Source: an uncultured bacterium (GTDB lineage Bacteria; Planctomycetota; UBA1135; UBA2386). Taken from it: a DNA stretch of 46,536 bases. This document shows, piece by piece, positions 1-10,200 of the stretch (position 1 is its first letter; each line of letters opens with the position of its first letter). Below the pieces are notes generated by a model that saw nothing but the letters and a program-made list of their open reading frames with translations, was not told the DNA's origin and did no database searches. The position numbers and the translations under genes are program-made. Location: positions 1 through 46,536 of the forward strand of contig CALCZA010000097.1 of NCBI GenBank assembly GCA_937906475.1. Reading direction: 5' to 3'.

Positions 1-335
1 CGCGTGGTTGGCCGGGGCGCAGTTGGCCGGGGCGCTGCGCGCGGGACGGATCGCGGCACCGACCGAGTCGGCGCCGGACGAGATCGCGGTGCTTGACGCG
101 TCGGCGCCGGACGAGATCGCGGTGCCTGGCGCGTCGGTGCGGGACGGGAACGAGGCGCTTGGCGCGTCGGTGCCGGGCGCGAACGCGGTGCCGGACGAGA
201 GGGAGCCTGACGAACTGGGGCGCGGGCCGCTGGGCGGGAGCTTGGTCGACCTGTCGAACTGCGCTGTTGCGCGGACAGTGGCAGGGTGATCAGCAGTCCA
301 AGAAGAACGGTAAAGATGGTTCGTTGCGTCGTCAT
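1..335 (-). CDS. Secreted Arg/Pro/Ala-rich repeat protein, 5' end only (runs off left edge)
   Basis: Reading leftward from the ATG at 335-333, the frame is open to the window edge (111 full codons, no stop). The first 22 residues are a convincing signal peptide: a short polar start with one Arg, a hydrophobic core (FTVLLGLLITLPL) and an SA-QQ cleavage site. The mature part is low complexity, built of Arg, Pro, Ala, Ser, Thr and Gln around an 11-residue unit close to APRSRPAPTRQ. A GAGGA Shine-Dalgarno-like stretch lies about 5 bases before the ATG. Such basic, proline-rich segments are usually disordered linkers or bind anionic polymers or surfaces, but nothing here fixes a function. The rest of the gene lies outside the window. 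Confidence 0.7.
   Translation of the reverse strand, partial: MTTQRTIFTVLLGLLITLPLSAQQRSSTGRPSSRPAARAPVRQAPSRPAPRSRPAPTRQAPRSRPAPTRQAPRSRPAPTRQAPRSRPAPTRSVPRSVPRAAPRPTAPRPTT
71..202 (-). repeat. 33-bp in-frame coding tandem repeat, about 4 copies
   Basis: Units are 71-103, 104-136, 137-169 and a degenerate fourth at 170-202. The first two are nearly identical. The third differs at several positions but keeps the peptide. Each unit encodes 11 residues of the minus-strand secreted protein, so copy number can change without breaking the frame. Confidence 0.8.
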
Positions 336-550
336 GGTTCCTCGCGTCGAGGTGAGGGTGGTCCACACAGCAAGAAGGATACCGGATGCATGGTTCCGGC
401 TCCGAGGCTTCTGATGCTAGGTTTATGTTAATTTGTTACGTTGAACAGTAAAACACAGGAGTCGGAGACCTGTCGCTGTCTCGCGGCCACTACACGGCAT
501 TCCCTTGCGCGGGCCACTAGCGCCGGGCAAGACTTGATGATTCGAAAGCC

Positions 551-1183
551 ATGAAGGAACCCACCCAGCGTCCTGTTGCCCGCCACAGCATTTTCGGGCC
601 ACCCCTGCGCACGTTCTTTCGCGGACTGGCGGCCATCTTGCCCTTGGCAGCCACCGGGGCGTTGATCTCGTGGGCCGTGGTCGGCGGTGAGACGCTGTTG
701 CGGCACGTCATTATCAACTGGCTCAGGCTGCCCGAAGCGCAGTATTGGCCGGGCATGGGCTTTGTGCTCTCGATTGCGCTCGTGTTCGTGATCGGCCTGC
801 TGATGTATTCTTTCATCGTCCGGCAGATCTACCGGCGCCTGACGAACCTGCTGGAGCGCATCCCGATCGTCAAGTTCGTCTACGGCATGTTCGTCGACGT
901 TGCACGCCTGGTCTCAAGTGCGGAGGAAAAGCCGTTTCGCCGGGTCGTGTTGGTGCGTTTGCCTGAGGGGCTGGAGCAGATCGGCTTCGTGACCCGCGAA
1001 GCGTTTGAGGACCATCCGGATATCGGCGAGGGCAAGTTGGCGGTCTACTTCCCGATGAGTTACCAGTTGGGCGGCTTCACGGTCATCGTTCCCAAGGCCA
1101 ACGCGAAGGAACTGGATATGTCGGTCGAGGAGGCCCTGCGGTTCTGCGTTACTGCCGGTGTCTCTCGGCCCGAGTCCGAGTGA
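551..1183 (+). CDS. DUF502 family integral membrane protein
   Basis: The 210-residue protein matches DUF502 in length and layout. Two hydrophobic spans lie at about residues 26-44 and 68-90. A soluble C-terminal domain follows, with the family-typical arrangement of a G-G-F-x-V-I-V-P segment and then an ELDMSVEEAL helix near the end. The biochemical role of DUF502 proteins in bacteria is not settled; they are inner-membrane proteins with a cytosolic domain. The gene is divergent from the secreted repeat protein across a 215-bp gap and is followed after 89 bp by the DUF6797 gene. No strong Shine-Dalgarno precedes the start. Confidence 0.85.
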   Translation: MKEPTQRPVARHSIFGPPLRTFFRGLAAILPLAATGALISWAVVGGETLLRHVIINWLRLPEAQYWPGMGFVLSIALVFVIGLLMYSFIVRQIYRRLTNLLERIPIVKFVYGMFVDVARLVSSAEEKPFRRVVLVRLPEGLEQIGFVTREAFEDHPDIGEGKLAVYFPMSYQLGGFTVIVPKANAKELDMSVEEALRFCVTAGVSRPESE

Positions 1184-1272
1184 GGTCACAGAGTTATTGT
1201 GCGCAGAGTTCGTTCGTGAGCGGTGATCTGTAGGCGCAAAGCGCCCTGAGTCCGTAAGATCCGCAACTCACC

Positions 1273-3645
1273 ATGCGGATCCCTTACGCAACTGTCGTCC
1301 CCGTTCTGCTTGCCTCGGCGCTCGTCGCCCAAAAAGCGAGTTTCCCTGAGTCTATGGATTTCGGTCCATGTTTGATGACGACCTTTGATGGTGGTGGCCT
1401 CTGCGGCACCACTGAGAAGGGCTTGGTCATTCGACTCGGCGACCGCGGCGCGGTGTCGTTTGATACCGAACTGCTTCGCATGTCGGTTGCGTGGACGGAT
1501 GGTTGGCTGCGCTTGCGCGGCACGGCCTATGACGGTTCGCACGGACCGTTCCCATCGCGCGCGGGCAACAAGCTCGCCGAGACCGGAACCGGTCCAGGTT
1601 GGGCGCGCAGTGGCAGCTTCGTCGATCCGCGTCCGATTCCGCACGGCCCGTTGCCGTCGGAGTGGGGCCAGTTTGGCGGTCACAGTCGCGTCGGCGATGA
1701 CGTGGTCATCGACTATCGACTCGGCGACATGAACGTTCGCGAGCTGTATGCGATGGAGGGCGTCAAGGGCAAGGCTGTGCTGGTTCGGACCTTGGAGCTC
1801 GGTCCGTCGAAGATGCCGCAGCAGATGGTCGTGCTAGAAGGCGGAGCCAAAGCAACCATCGGCAAGACGGACTTTGGCGATGGTGTCCGCGCCGCGACCT
1901 TGCAGTGGTTCGAGAAGGTTGAGCCCGAGAAGAAGAAGGGAAAGGGCAAGCAGAAGCAGGACGCGGCAGCGACGAAGGTGACACTTCATGGCCGCAGCGT
2001 GATGGTGGGCTTGCACGGTAGCGATGGCGCGACGGTTGCGAGCATCGGCAACCGCATCTTGATGAGTGTGCCGCCGCACGACAAGACGATGATCTTGCAG
2101 TTGGTGGTTTCGTCGCTCGGGCAAGACGCCAAACTAGCTGAGGCGACGTTGACCAATAAGCGCAACGTGACCGGTATTCCGCTCGGCGCCGGCAACAAGC
2201 GCTGGGGTGGCAAGATCGTCACTAAGGGTGTGCGCGGTGCTGACGACGGCCCGTTCGCCGTCGATACGATCACGATCCCGTTCGAGAACCCGTGGGGTTC
2301 GCGCATGCGCACCGGCGCGTTCGACTTCTTCAGCGATGGCCGCGCCGCGGTGTCGACGTGGAATGGCGACGTTTGGATCGTGTCGGGGATCGACGAGAGC
2401 CTTGGCAACCTCGAATGGCAGCGCTTCGCGACTGGCCTGTTTGATCCGCTTGGCTTGCGCATCGTTGACGACGTCGTGTATGTGCACGGTCGCGATGGCT
2501 TGACGCGTTTGATCGACCTCAATGGCGATGGCGAAGCCGATCGCTACGAGTGCTTCAACAACCAGATCTACATCACGGCCGCGTTCCATGAGTTTGCGTT
2601 CGATCTGCAGACTGACAAAGAAGGCAACTTCTACTTCACCAAGGGTGCGCCGGTGAATCCTGGTGGTCGCGGCTTCATGAAGATCGTGCCGCACCACGGC
2701 ACGATCTTGAAGGTCAGTGCGGATGGTTCGACGATCGAAACGATTGCGACCGGCATGCGCGCGCCGAACGGCATCGGAGTGTCGCCGGAAGGCATCGTCA
2801 CGAGCGGCGACAACGAAGGCACCTATATGCCGCGTTGCCGCCTCAACTGGATCGAAAAGCCGGGTTATTACGCTGGTGTCAAGGACACTGCGCATCGTTC
2901 GCCGGTGCCGGACCAACCCGACTTGCCGCTGTGCTGGATGCCGATGGAAGTCGACAACTCGAGCGGTGGCCAGGTGTGGGTGACCGGTGCTGCTTGGCAG
3001 GACTTGCAGGGTCGCTTGCTGCATAACTCCTACGGCACCTGCTCGACCTATCTCGTGTTGCCCGAGCGCGTCAATGGCCAGATGCAAGGCGGCGTTGTGC
3101 GTCTACCGGCGAACTACTCGTCGAGTTGCATGCGTGGTCGCTTCTCGCCGATCGATGGTGAGATGTATGTCATCGGCTTGAAGGGTTGGCAGACCAGCGC
3201 TGCGCGCGAAGGTGGTTTCCACCGCGTGCGCCGCACCGGATTGCCGCTCGATTTGCCGGTCGCCCTGAACACGTGTGACAAGGGCGTCTACCTGACGTTC
3301 TCTGATGCGCTCGATGCAGAGATCGCCGCGGATGCTGAGAGCTTTGGCGTTGAGATCTGGAACTATCGCTACTCGCAGAACTACGGCTCGCCCGAGGTTT
3401 CGCTATTGCACCCCGATCGCAAGATTGCGCGAGGTAAGCCGAATCGCGACTCGCTGAAGGTCACGTCGAGCAAGTTGTCGAGTGATGGCCGCACGGTGTT
3501 CTTGGCGATCGAAGGTATGCGTCCGGTGCACCAGATGAAAATCACCTGGGATCTCGATACGAAGGATGGCCGACCGATGCGTGGCGAGTTGCACAACTCG
3601 ATCCATAACCTGCAGAAGGACCCGGGCTTCCCGAAGGCAAATTAA
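1273..3645 (+). CDS. Secreted DUF6797-domain beta-propeller protein, putative periplasmic dehydrogenase-like
   Basis: This 790-residue protein starts with a short signal peptide (about residues 1-19, ending ALVAQ). Residues ~25-190 have the DUF6797 pattern: an MDFGPCLMTT segment, then an RLGDRG...FDTELLR segment, GPGWARSGSF, and HGPLPSEWGQ. Residues ~310-680 read as a beta-propeller like those in planctomycete membrane-bound dehydrogenase proteins: FFSDGRAAVSTWNGDVW, DLNGDGEADR, and MRAPNGIGVSPEGIVTSGDN. A Lys-rich linker (KKKGKGKQKQD) lies near residue 220. There is no CxxCH of its own. The cytochrome gene begins 3 bp after its stop, so electrons may pass to that protein. The fold is confident. 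The dehydrogenase role and substrate are inferred. The C-terminal ~130 residues resemble the end of the propeller protein at 29433-30902. Confidence 0.75.
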   Translation: MRIPYATVVPVLLASALVAQKASFPESMDFGPCLMTTFDGGGLCGTTEKGLVIRLGDRGAVSFDTELLRMSVAWTDGWLRLRGTAYDGSHGPFPSRAGNKLAETGTGPGWARSGSFVDPRPIPHGPLPSEWGQFGGHSRVGDDVVIDYRLGDMNVRELYAMEGVKGKAVLVRTLELGPSKMPQQMVVLEGGAKATIGKTDFGDGVRAATLQWFEKVEPEKKKGKGKQKQDAAATKVTLHGRSVMVGLHGSDGATVASIGNRILMSVPPHDKTMILQLVVSSLGQDAKLAEATLTNKRNVTGIPLGAGNKRWGGKIVTKGVRGADDGPFAVDTITIPFENPWGSRMRTGAFDFFSDGRAAVSTWNGDVWIVSGIDESLGNLEWQRFATGLFDPLGLRIVDDVVYVHGRDGLTRLIDLNGDGEADRYECFNNQIYITAAFHEFAFDLQTDKEGNFYFTKGAPVNPGGRGFMKIVPHHGTILKVSADGSTIETIATGMRAPNGIGVSPEGIVTSGDNEGTYMPRCRLNWIEKPGYYAGVKDTAHRSPVPDQPDLPLCWMPMEVDNSSGGQVWVTGAAWQDLQGRLLHNSYGTCSTYLVLPERVNGQMQGGVVRLPANYSSSCMRGRFSPIDGEMYVIGLKGWQTSAAREGGFHRVRRTGLPLDLPVALNTCDKGVYLTFSDALDAEIAADAESFGVEIWNYRYSQNYGSPEVSLLHPDRKIARGKPNRDSLKVTSSKLSSDGRTVFLAIEGMRPVHQMKITWDLDTKDGRPMRGELHNSIHNLQKDPGFPKAN

Positions 3646-3648
3646 GCC

Positions 3649-5718
3649 ATGCGAGTTCGTTCTACGTTGGCGGGTGCCTGGGCCTTGGTGGCCACACTGT
3701 TGACAGCAACCGGGTTCCGTGAGGCAGTGCCGGCAACTGCGGAGGCAGCGCTGGCAGCGCCGGTTCCGCAGGGAGCCTTGGCTCGCGGTGCCAAAGTCAC
3801 GTTTGAGACCGTGCGCGGCGATCAGGTGCGGCACAGCCAGCGTGCGCGATTGCTGTCGTTGGCCGTAGACCGCGGCGAGACGCCTACACCGTTCTTGCCG
3901 GTTGGTGCGTTCCGTGCGACTTACGAAGTCATGGTGACGTTGCCGGCGCGCGACCGGATGAAGTTTCATCTCGATGGTCGCGGCAAGGTGAAGTTGACGG
4001 TCAATGGCAAGGTCGCGCTCGAGGGATCGCTCAGTTTGCGGAAGTCGCTCGAGACCGAAAAAGCCGTGCGGTTGAAGAAGGGTGGCAACGACATCAAACT
4101 CGAGTTCGAAAGTGCGGCGCGTGGCGATGGCGAACTGCGGGTGTTCTGGTCCGGTTTCGACTTTGGTTTCGAGCCGATTGCGCCGGAGTTGATGTCGTAT
4201 CCAGTGACCGACGCGGCGGTCGTCGCTGGCGAGCAACTGCGCCACGGCCATCAGTTATTTGTCGAGCGTCGTTGCGCGCGCTGTCACGACTACGACGAAC
4301 TCCGTTTGGCGGACTCCGCCTACCTCGAACTCGATCGCACTGGTCCCGACCTTCGTTTGGTTGGGGCGCGAGTCCATCAGGGGTGGATGGCCAAGTGGAT
4401 GAAGGACCCGCACGAGGTCCGCCCCGACGCGACCATGCCGAAGTTCCCGTTGGCTGGTTCCGATGCCGTGGACCTAGCGAGTTACCTCGTGACGCTTGGC
4501 CAACCGCAACCGCACGCGGGCTTCGCGAAGCAACAAGTTGAGGATGGCGAAGTACGCTACCGCGAACTCGGTTGTGTTGCGTGCCATACGCGCACCGACG
4601 AGACGGAGAAAGACGCCGAGCATGGCGATCGTATCCACCTCGCCTTCGTTAAGGAGAAGTGGCACGCCAGTGGCTTGGTGGCCTACTTGCAAGATCCGTC
4701 GGCGCACTACAGCGATGTGCGCATGCCGAACCTCAAGGTGTCGGTCGAAGACGCGGGGAATCTGGCCGCCTACTTGCTCAAGGACGCAGCGCCGTTGCCG
4801 GTTCAAAACGGCGATGAAAAGAAGGGCCGCCGATTGGTGCGTAAGTATGGTTGCTTCCTGTGCCACGCGTTTGGTGAAGACATCCCACCAGTCGACCGGG
4901 TGTTCCCGCGCTACCGCAACTTGAAGCCAAAGCGCGGTTGTCTTGCCGAGAAACCGGGTGGGGACGCGCCGGATCACCACTTGGCTGAGCAAGATCGGGA
5001 TGCCTTGCGTGCGTTCTTGCCGTTCGCGAACGAGGTGCCGTTCCGCAAGTCGCCCCTCGACTTTGGATCGCGCCAGGTTGTTGCCGAGCGCTGCACTGCG
5101 TGCCACGCACTCGATGGTCAGGCCTCGACATGGGCGCAACTCGCCGAGAAGTGGTCCGAAGACGAACCACTGCCACCGGAACAGGATCCGGTCGCGCAAG
5201 GTCTGCCGTCGCTGACCTGGGTTGGCGCCAAGTTGCAACCGTCATGGCTCCGCAAGTTCGTGCTTGGCGACCTACCGTCGCCACGTCCGTGGTTGACGGC
5301 GCGCATGCCCAAGTTCGAAACGCACGGCGCTGCTTTGGCTGATGGCCTCGTACGCGAACATGGCTACTTGTCGAAGGATGAACCGATTCGTGCCGGCGGC
5401 GCCAACTTGGCGATGCACGGTGGGCGCTTGCTGCAGCAGGGCACCGGCTTTGGCTGTGTGCAATGTCATGCTGTCGGCAACAAGAAGGCGGAGCAGGTGT
5501 TCGAGCGCGAAGGCATCAACCTGGTGACGGCCCGCAAGCGCTTGCGGCATGAGTACTACACCCGTTGGCTTGCCGATCCGACCCGCTTAGATCCCGATGC
5601 CCGCATGCCGAAGTATGCAGACAACAACGGCAAGACTGCGTTTGCGGATGTGCTTGCCGGTGATGCGGCCAAGCAGTTCGAGGCGATCTGGCAGGCCTTG
5701 GGAGATCGGGCTAAATAG
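3649..5718 (+). CDS. Secreted five-heme c-type cytochrome with PA14-like N-terminal domain
   Basis: 689 residues with an N-terminal signal sequence. Residues ~85-175 form a PA14-like beta sandwich (KFHLDGRGKVKLTVNGK, and later GELRVFWSGFDF). Five CxxCH heme sites follow: CARCH 209, CVACH 309, CFLCH 402, CTACH 482 and CVQCH 603. Several are trailed by MPKF, MPNL or MPKY motifs, which could supply the axial Met. Heme 3 has no obvious Met partner. The repeated layout suggests several cytochrome c modules fused in line. The protein should be exported and matured by the c-type heme machinery. It follows the DUF6797/propeller gene by 3 bp and its TAG overlaps the HAD start by one base, so the three are probably one transcript. 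An electron-acceptor role for the propeller partner is an inference. Confidence 0.85.
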   Translation: MRVRSTLAGAWALVATLLTATGFREAVPATAEAALAAPVPQGALARGAKVTFETVRGDQVRHSQRARLLSLAVDRGETPTPFLPVGAFRATYEVMVTLPARDRMKFHLDGRGKVKLTVNGKVALEGSLSLRKSLETEKAVRLKKGGNDIKLEFESAARGDGELRVFWSGFDFGFEPIAPELMSYPVTDAAVVAGEQLRHGHQLFVERRCARCHDYDELRLADSAYLELDRTGPDLRLVGARVHQGWMAKWMKDPHEVRPDATMPKFPLAGSDAVDLASYLVTLGQPQPHAGFAKQQVEDGEVRYRELGCVACHTRTDETEKDAEHGDRIHLAFVKEKWHASGLVAYLQDPSAHYSDVRMPNLKVSVEDAGNLAAYLLKDAAPLPVQNGDEKKGRRLVRKYGCFLCHAFGEDIPPVDRVFPRYRNLKPKRGCLAEKPGGDAPDHHLAEQDRDALRAFLPFANEVPFRKSPLDFGSRQVVAERCTACHALDGQASTWAQLAEKWSEDEPLPPEQDPVAQGLPSLTWVGAKLQPSWLRKFVLGDLPSPRPWLTARMPKFETHGAALADGLVREHGYLSKDEPIRAGGANLAMHGGRLLQQGTGFGCVQCHAVGNKKAEQVFEREGINLVTARKRLRHEYYTRWLADPTRLDPDARMPKYADNNGKTAFADVLAGDAAKQFEAIWQALGDRAK

Positions 5719-6374
5719 TGTCGGATTCGTTGCGTGCCTTGGGCGTGGAACTGCTCGTTGGCGACGGCGGCGGATTCGAATTGAAGGGCGGCGATAGCGA
5801 TTGGCTGCGCGCGGTCTTGGTGTCGTTCGGTTACCGCGCCCGGATCAGTGGTACGACGCTGCATGTCCCGGAGGCGGCCGTCGAACGCCTGGAACGTGCG
5901 GTGCGTGCGGCGATCGCTCCGGAAGCGATTATATTCGATCTCGATGGAGTGCTCGCCGACATTGGTAGCCGTAAGGCCATTGCCAACGTCGAAGATGTGC
6001 AGGCCGTCGCAGCACGGTTTCCGATCGCTGTGGTTACTACTTGTCCGCGCCGTCTCGCCGAGTCGGCGCTTGATGAGCACGGCTTTCTACCGTTCATCAG
6101 TGTCGTGGTCGGCAGTGAAGAGCGGCCGTGTAAGCCGGACCCGCATCCGGTGAACTTCGCGCTGCAGCAACTTGGCAAGGAGGCCGCTTGGATGCTGGGC
6201 GACAATCCGAGTGATGTTGCTGCCGCAAAGGGTGCCGGAGTAGTGCCGTTCGCGGTACTGCCGCGCGGTTTTGGCGCCGAGTCGCACATGGATCGGTTGC
6301 GCGCTGCCGGCGCGGTGCGAATGGTTGCCGGCGTCGAATCGCTATTGCCGCTATTGCCGCCGCATGCCAAGTAA
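5718..6374 (+). CDS. HAD-superfamily hydrolase, reduced-cap type with an extra N-terminal segment
   Basis: 218 residues from a GTG whose first base is the last base of the cytochrome stop. HAD motifs are clear: I is FDLDG with D74 and D76, II is VVTTCPRR, III is the Lys of CKPDP, and IV is GDNPSDV. The motif I-II gap is only about 30 residues, so the usual cap domain is nearly absent. The C-terminal core resembles the TIGR01548-type HAD group, some members of which are fused behind a histidinol-phosphate aminotransferase. Residues 1-70 here (for example TLHVPEAAVERLERAVRAA before motif I) look like the tail of such an aminotransferase. A small-molecule phosphatase activity is likely; the substrate is unknown. 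Confidence 0.75.
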   Translation: MSDSLRALGVELLVGDGGGFELKGGDSDWLRAVLVSFGYRARISGTTLHVPEAAVERLERAVRAAIAPEAIIFDLDGVLADIGSRKAIANVEDVQAVAARFPIAVVTTCPRRLAESALDEHGFLPFISVVVGSEERPCKPDPHPVNFALQQLGKEAAWMLGDNPSDVAAAKGAGVVPFAVLPRGFGAESHMDRLRAAGAVRMVAGVESLLPLLPPHAK

Positions 6375-6427
6375 CCGCAGTCGGCGACTCGGCTAGCTAT
6401 CGTGCGCCCGCCTTCCTTGCGGCCTGG

Positions 6428-7036
6428 TCAGCGAAGCCGCAATCGCAGTTCGCCGTCGAAGTCGACTTCATAGACGACGGAGTAGCTCCTCGGCTGTTCT
6501 GTGCCGATTCTCTCGGTGATGGTCACCGTTAATGCTCGCGACATTGGGAAGAAATGGCAGTCTGCGAGCAAGCTGAAGTCCTCGCCTGTTCCCAAGACCT
6601 GCGGCGCGAACAGCCATTGGCTGCCGTCGTTCGTGATCGCGCCGCGCATGGCGACCGAGTAGCTCAGTAACTTGCTGCCCGAGCGCATGCGCAGGTCCCG
6701 GTCAAAGAGCTGCTGCTCGATGGGTGCCCACGGACCTTGGCGGAACTCCGCTTGCCATGGTTCGCGTTCTCCGGGGCGACCATGGTGGCTGCCGGCTGAG
6801 GAATACCGGCCTGCTTTGCCGGACAGCGCGGTGTTGTGCTCGACGAAGGCATTGGAGATGGCACCGCCGCTGAGTCGCCCGAGACCGGCTGCCAGGTCTC
6901 GCACGCCGACGGCTGGTTCGCCCAAATCACCGATCGAGAACTCGTTGGTGATACGTGGTCCCAACTGCCACCAGATAGCGATTGCGGAACTGAGCAGTGT
7001 CGCGCCAGCGAGCACGATCGTACTTCGGGCGACCAT
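6428..7036 (-). CDS. Unknown membrane-anchored or secreted protein
   Basis: I recognise no family. I chose the ATG at 7036, which gives 202 residues, because it is followed at once by a hydrophobic segment (STIVLAGATLLSSAIAIWW, residues 5-23), a membrane anchor or uncleaved signal. The frame stays open upstream to 7240, but that extension is Ser/Thr/Pro/Arg-rich and unlike a protein start. The mature part is polar, with a GLGRLSGG stretch near residue 50 and beta-rich ends (ALTVTITERIG, SYSVVYEVDFDGELRL). It lies 234 bp downstream of the RND pump on the same strand and may be a separate unit. It converges on the HAD gene, 53 bp away, and no clear terminator is visible between them. Confidence 0.55.
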   Translation of the reverse strand: MVARSTIVLAGATLLSSAIAIWWQLGPRITNEFSIGDLGEPAVGVRDLAAGLGRLSGGAISNAFVEHNTALSGKAGRYSSAGSHHGRPGEREPWQAEFRQGPWAPIEQQLFDRDLRMRSGSKLLSYSVAMRGAITNDGSQWLFAPQVLGTGEDFSLLADCHFFPMSRALTVTITERIGTEQPRSYSVVYEVDFDGELRLRLR

Positions 7037-7270
7037 GCGCCTACTGTGGCCGGTGCCTTCGATCAGGACAAACGTGTCTGCGAGTTTCGTGAACCGATTC
7101 GTAGGTCTAAACGACCTTGCCTGCGATCTCGACGCGTCGTTCCGCCGACCAGATCCTGGGTGAATTGCAGGCATTGTCGTGTCGCAATGGCAGCAAGCAG
7201 GCGTTGGCGGTGATGACGGTGTCGTGACCGTCGCGCCCAAGGATGTGCTCGTTCTTGCCGAGGGTTTGTC

Positions 7271-10200
7271 CTAGCCCGGAAGCTGGCTGCCGGGCTTTGC
7301 GATGGTCTCAGTGCGGCTCCCGTAAAGCCATCTCCAGCCATTAGCTGCCCCGTCAGTGAAGTCGGCAAGTATCAGGTATAGGCATGGCACTAGCACCAAA
7401 GTGATCAACGTCGCGAACAACACACCGAACGCGAGTGAGACGCCCATGGGCACCAAGAAGCGCGCTTGCATGCTCTCTTCCAGCAGCAGCGGCAGTAGCC
7501 CGAAGAACGTTGTCAGCGATGTCAGCAGGATCGGGCGGAAGCGTGCGGCGCCGGCCGTGCGAACGGCCTCAAGCAACGAGTCGTGATCTCGTCTACGTCT
7601 GTTGATCCAGTCGACCAATACGATGTTGTCGTTGACGACGATGCCCGACAGCGCGATCACTCCAAACATCGACAGGATGCTTAGGTCGTAGCCGGTCAGC
7701 ATGTGGCCGAGTGCGGCGCCGACGAATCCGAACGGAATGGCTGTGATGATTAGTAGCGGCTGCAAGAACGACTGCAGTGGGATCGCGATCAGCGCATACA
7801 TCGCGAACAAGGCGATCGCGAAACCACCTGCCAGCGCAATCAGCAGTTCGGTCTTCTTCTTCTGGTCGCCTTCGAAGCGCCACGAAAGACCGTCGTAGCG
7901 CGCCACGATCGATGGCATGACCACGTCGCGCAAGCGGGCGTTGATCGCCGTGGCATCGGCATTGGGGTCGTTCTCATCGATTTCACCACTGACGCGCAGC
8001 GAGCGCTTCTGGTTGACGCGCGTGATCGTTGAAAACGAGCGGCCACTGACGGTGTCCGCGACCATGCGCAGCGGCACCTCATCGCCGTTCGCTGTGCGAA
8101 TGCGCATGTTGTCGAGGTCGGCGAGCGATTTGCGTTCTTCCTCGGGGTAGCGAACCATGACCCGGACGTCGTCGCGGCCACGCTGGATGCGCTGCGCCTC
8201 TTCGCCGTAGAATGCCTGGCGCACTTGGCGCGCGAGGTCGGCCTGTCGCAGTCCAAGAGGTTCGGCTGACGGCTTGATGTGCAGTTCGAGTTCGCGCTTG
8301 CCGAGTCGGAACGAGTTGGTCACATCCTTGATCTCGGGCATCGCGCGCAGTTCGGACTCGAGATCTGAAATGGCAGCGCGCAGCGTGTCCATGTCGGCGT
8401 GGTAGAGCTCGAGGTCGATGTCCTTGCCGGTGCTGAAGAACGAAGTCGTGTAAGTTAGCTCGACTGCATCTGGAATCGTGCCAACGCGTTCACGCAGCGT
8501 TGACATGATCTCGTCGGACGACGGGTCTCTGCGTTCGGATGGTAGTAGCTGCAGGTTCAGCTCACCGAGGTGCGAACCCGACTGGAATTGCGCGTCCCGA
8601 TTGCCGCCGTTGCGAGCTTGTTCACGGGCATACGGCTGCGAGCCAACGGTGGCGAGCATGTGTTGCAGTAGTTTGTCGTCACTCGGACGCGCTTGGTCAT
8701 ATTCCGCGCAAACCTCGCGCGCCTGGCGTTCGATGGCCGCGATCGCTTTGGCGCTCGTTTCCAGGGGCGTGCCTTGTGGCATCGTTAAGGCGATTACGAT
8801 GTTGTCGCCTTCGACGGTCGGGAAGAACACGAAGCGTGGCTTGCCCGCGGCGACCATCGCCGCAACGACGGCGAGGATCACGACGGCGGTCGAAACCGTT
8901 GTGTAGCGCCAGCGCAAGCACGTCTCGAGAGCGGGTTGGTAGATTCGCTTGACGACCCATTCGAGCATCGTTTGCACGTGGGCTTGTGCCCAGCCGAGGA
9001 TGCGGCTGCCGAGCCACGGGCGCGCAGGATTGCTGTCGCTCATCAACGCAAGATGCGAAGGCAAGCACAACTGCGATTCGATCAGGCTGAGTGCCAGGAC
9101 CGGCAGCACGATCAACGGGATCACCCGCCATACCTGTGCATCGGATCCCGGCACCGAGAACAGCATGGGGAGGAAAGCGACAATGGTCGTTAAAACCGAT
9201 GCGAACACTGGGTAGCGCACTTCTCGGGCGCCGCGTAGCGATGCCAGCATGGGGCTGGCGCCGAGGCGTCGATGTCGCGTGATGTTTTCGCCAACGATGA
9301 TTGCGTCATCGACGACGATGCCGAGCACCAGCAAGAAGGCGAATAGCGAGATCATGTTGATCGACACGTCCGCCATCGGCATGAAGGCGACGGCCCCGAG
9401 GAACGCGACCGGAATGCCGATCGCGACCCAGATCGCCAAACGCAGTTGCAGGAACAGCGTCAGGATCACGAACACCAGGATGAGTCCTTGCCCGGCGTTC
9501 TTCATCAACAGGTCGATGCGGCCCTTCAGGATGACTGACTCGTCGCGCCACGTCGTCATGCTGACTCCGTCGGGCATCATGTCCTGGCCACGCTCTGTGA
9601 CCCACTTCTTGACCGCCGATGTAATGACGATGGCGTCTTGGTTGCCGACTCGAAAGACCTTGAGCAACGCGCTTGGCGTGCCATCGAAGCGCGTCTGCAG
9701 ATCTTGGTCGGCAAACCCGTCGATGACCGTAGCGATGCTGCCGAGCAGCACTTCACTGCCATCGGGTTGGGTCAGCACGCTGATCTTTTCGAAATCCTCC
9801 TGTTGATAGGCCTGACCCTGAATGCGTAACAAGGTTTGGCCCTCGCTCGCCTTGATGGCGCCGGCCGGCAGATCGAGGCTGCCACGTCGGATGGCATTGG
9901 CAACTTGGTCGAACGTCAACGCATGGCGTCGCAACGCTTCTTCGCCGATTTCAATGGAGACTTCGTAGTCGCGCACTGCTGCCAGTTCGACTTGGCTGAC
10001 TTCAGCAAGGTCCGTCAGTGAGTCGCGTGTGCGTTCGGCGAGTCGCTTTAACGATAGTTCGGAGATCTCACCGGAGATCGAGACGTTGATGACTTCCTTG
10101 CGGACCACCAAGCGCGAGACGATCGGTTGTTCAATCTCAGCCGGGAAGTTGCTGATGGCGTCGATTCGATTCTTGATGTCGTTGAGCACGCGATTGACGT

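Noticed and set aside
8..289. Plus-strand open frame across the left-edge repeat
   Set aside because: It has no signal or start context and is the complement of a minus-strand frame with a clear signal peptide and ribosome-binding site.
6375..6427. Terminator between convergent HAD and unknown genes
   Set aside because: No stem longer than four base pairs and no T-tract were visible.
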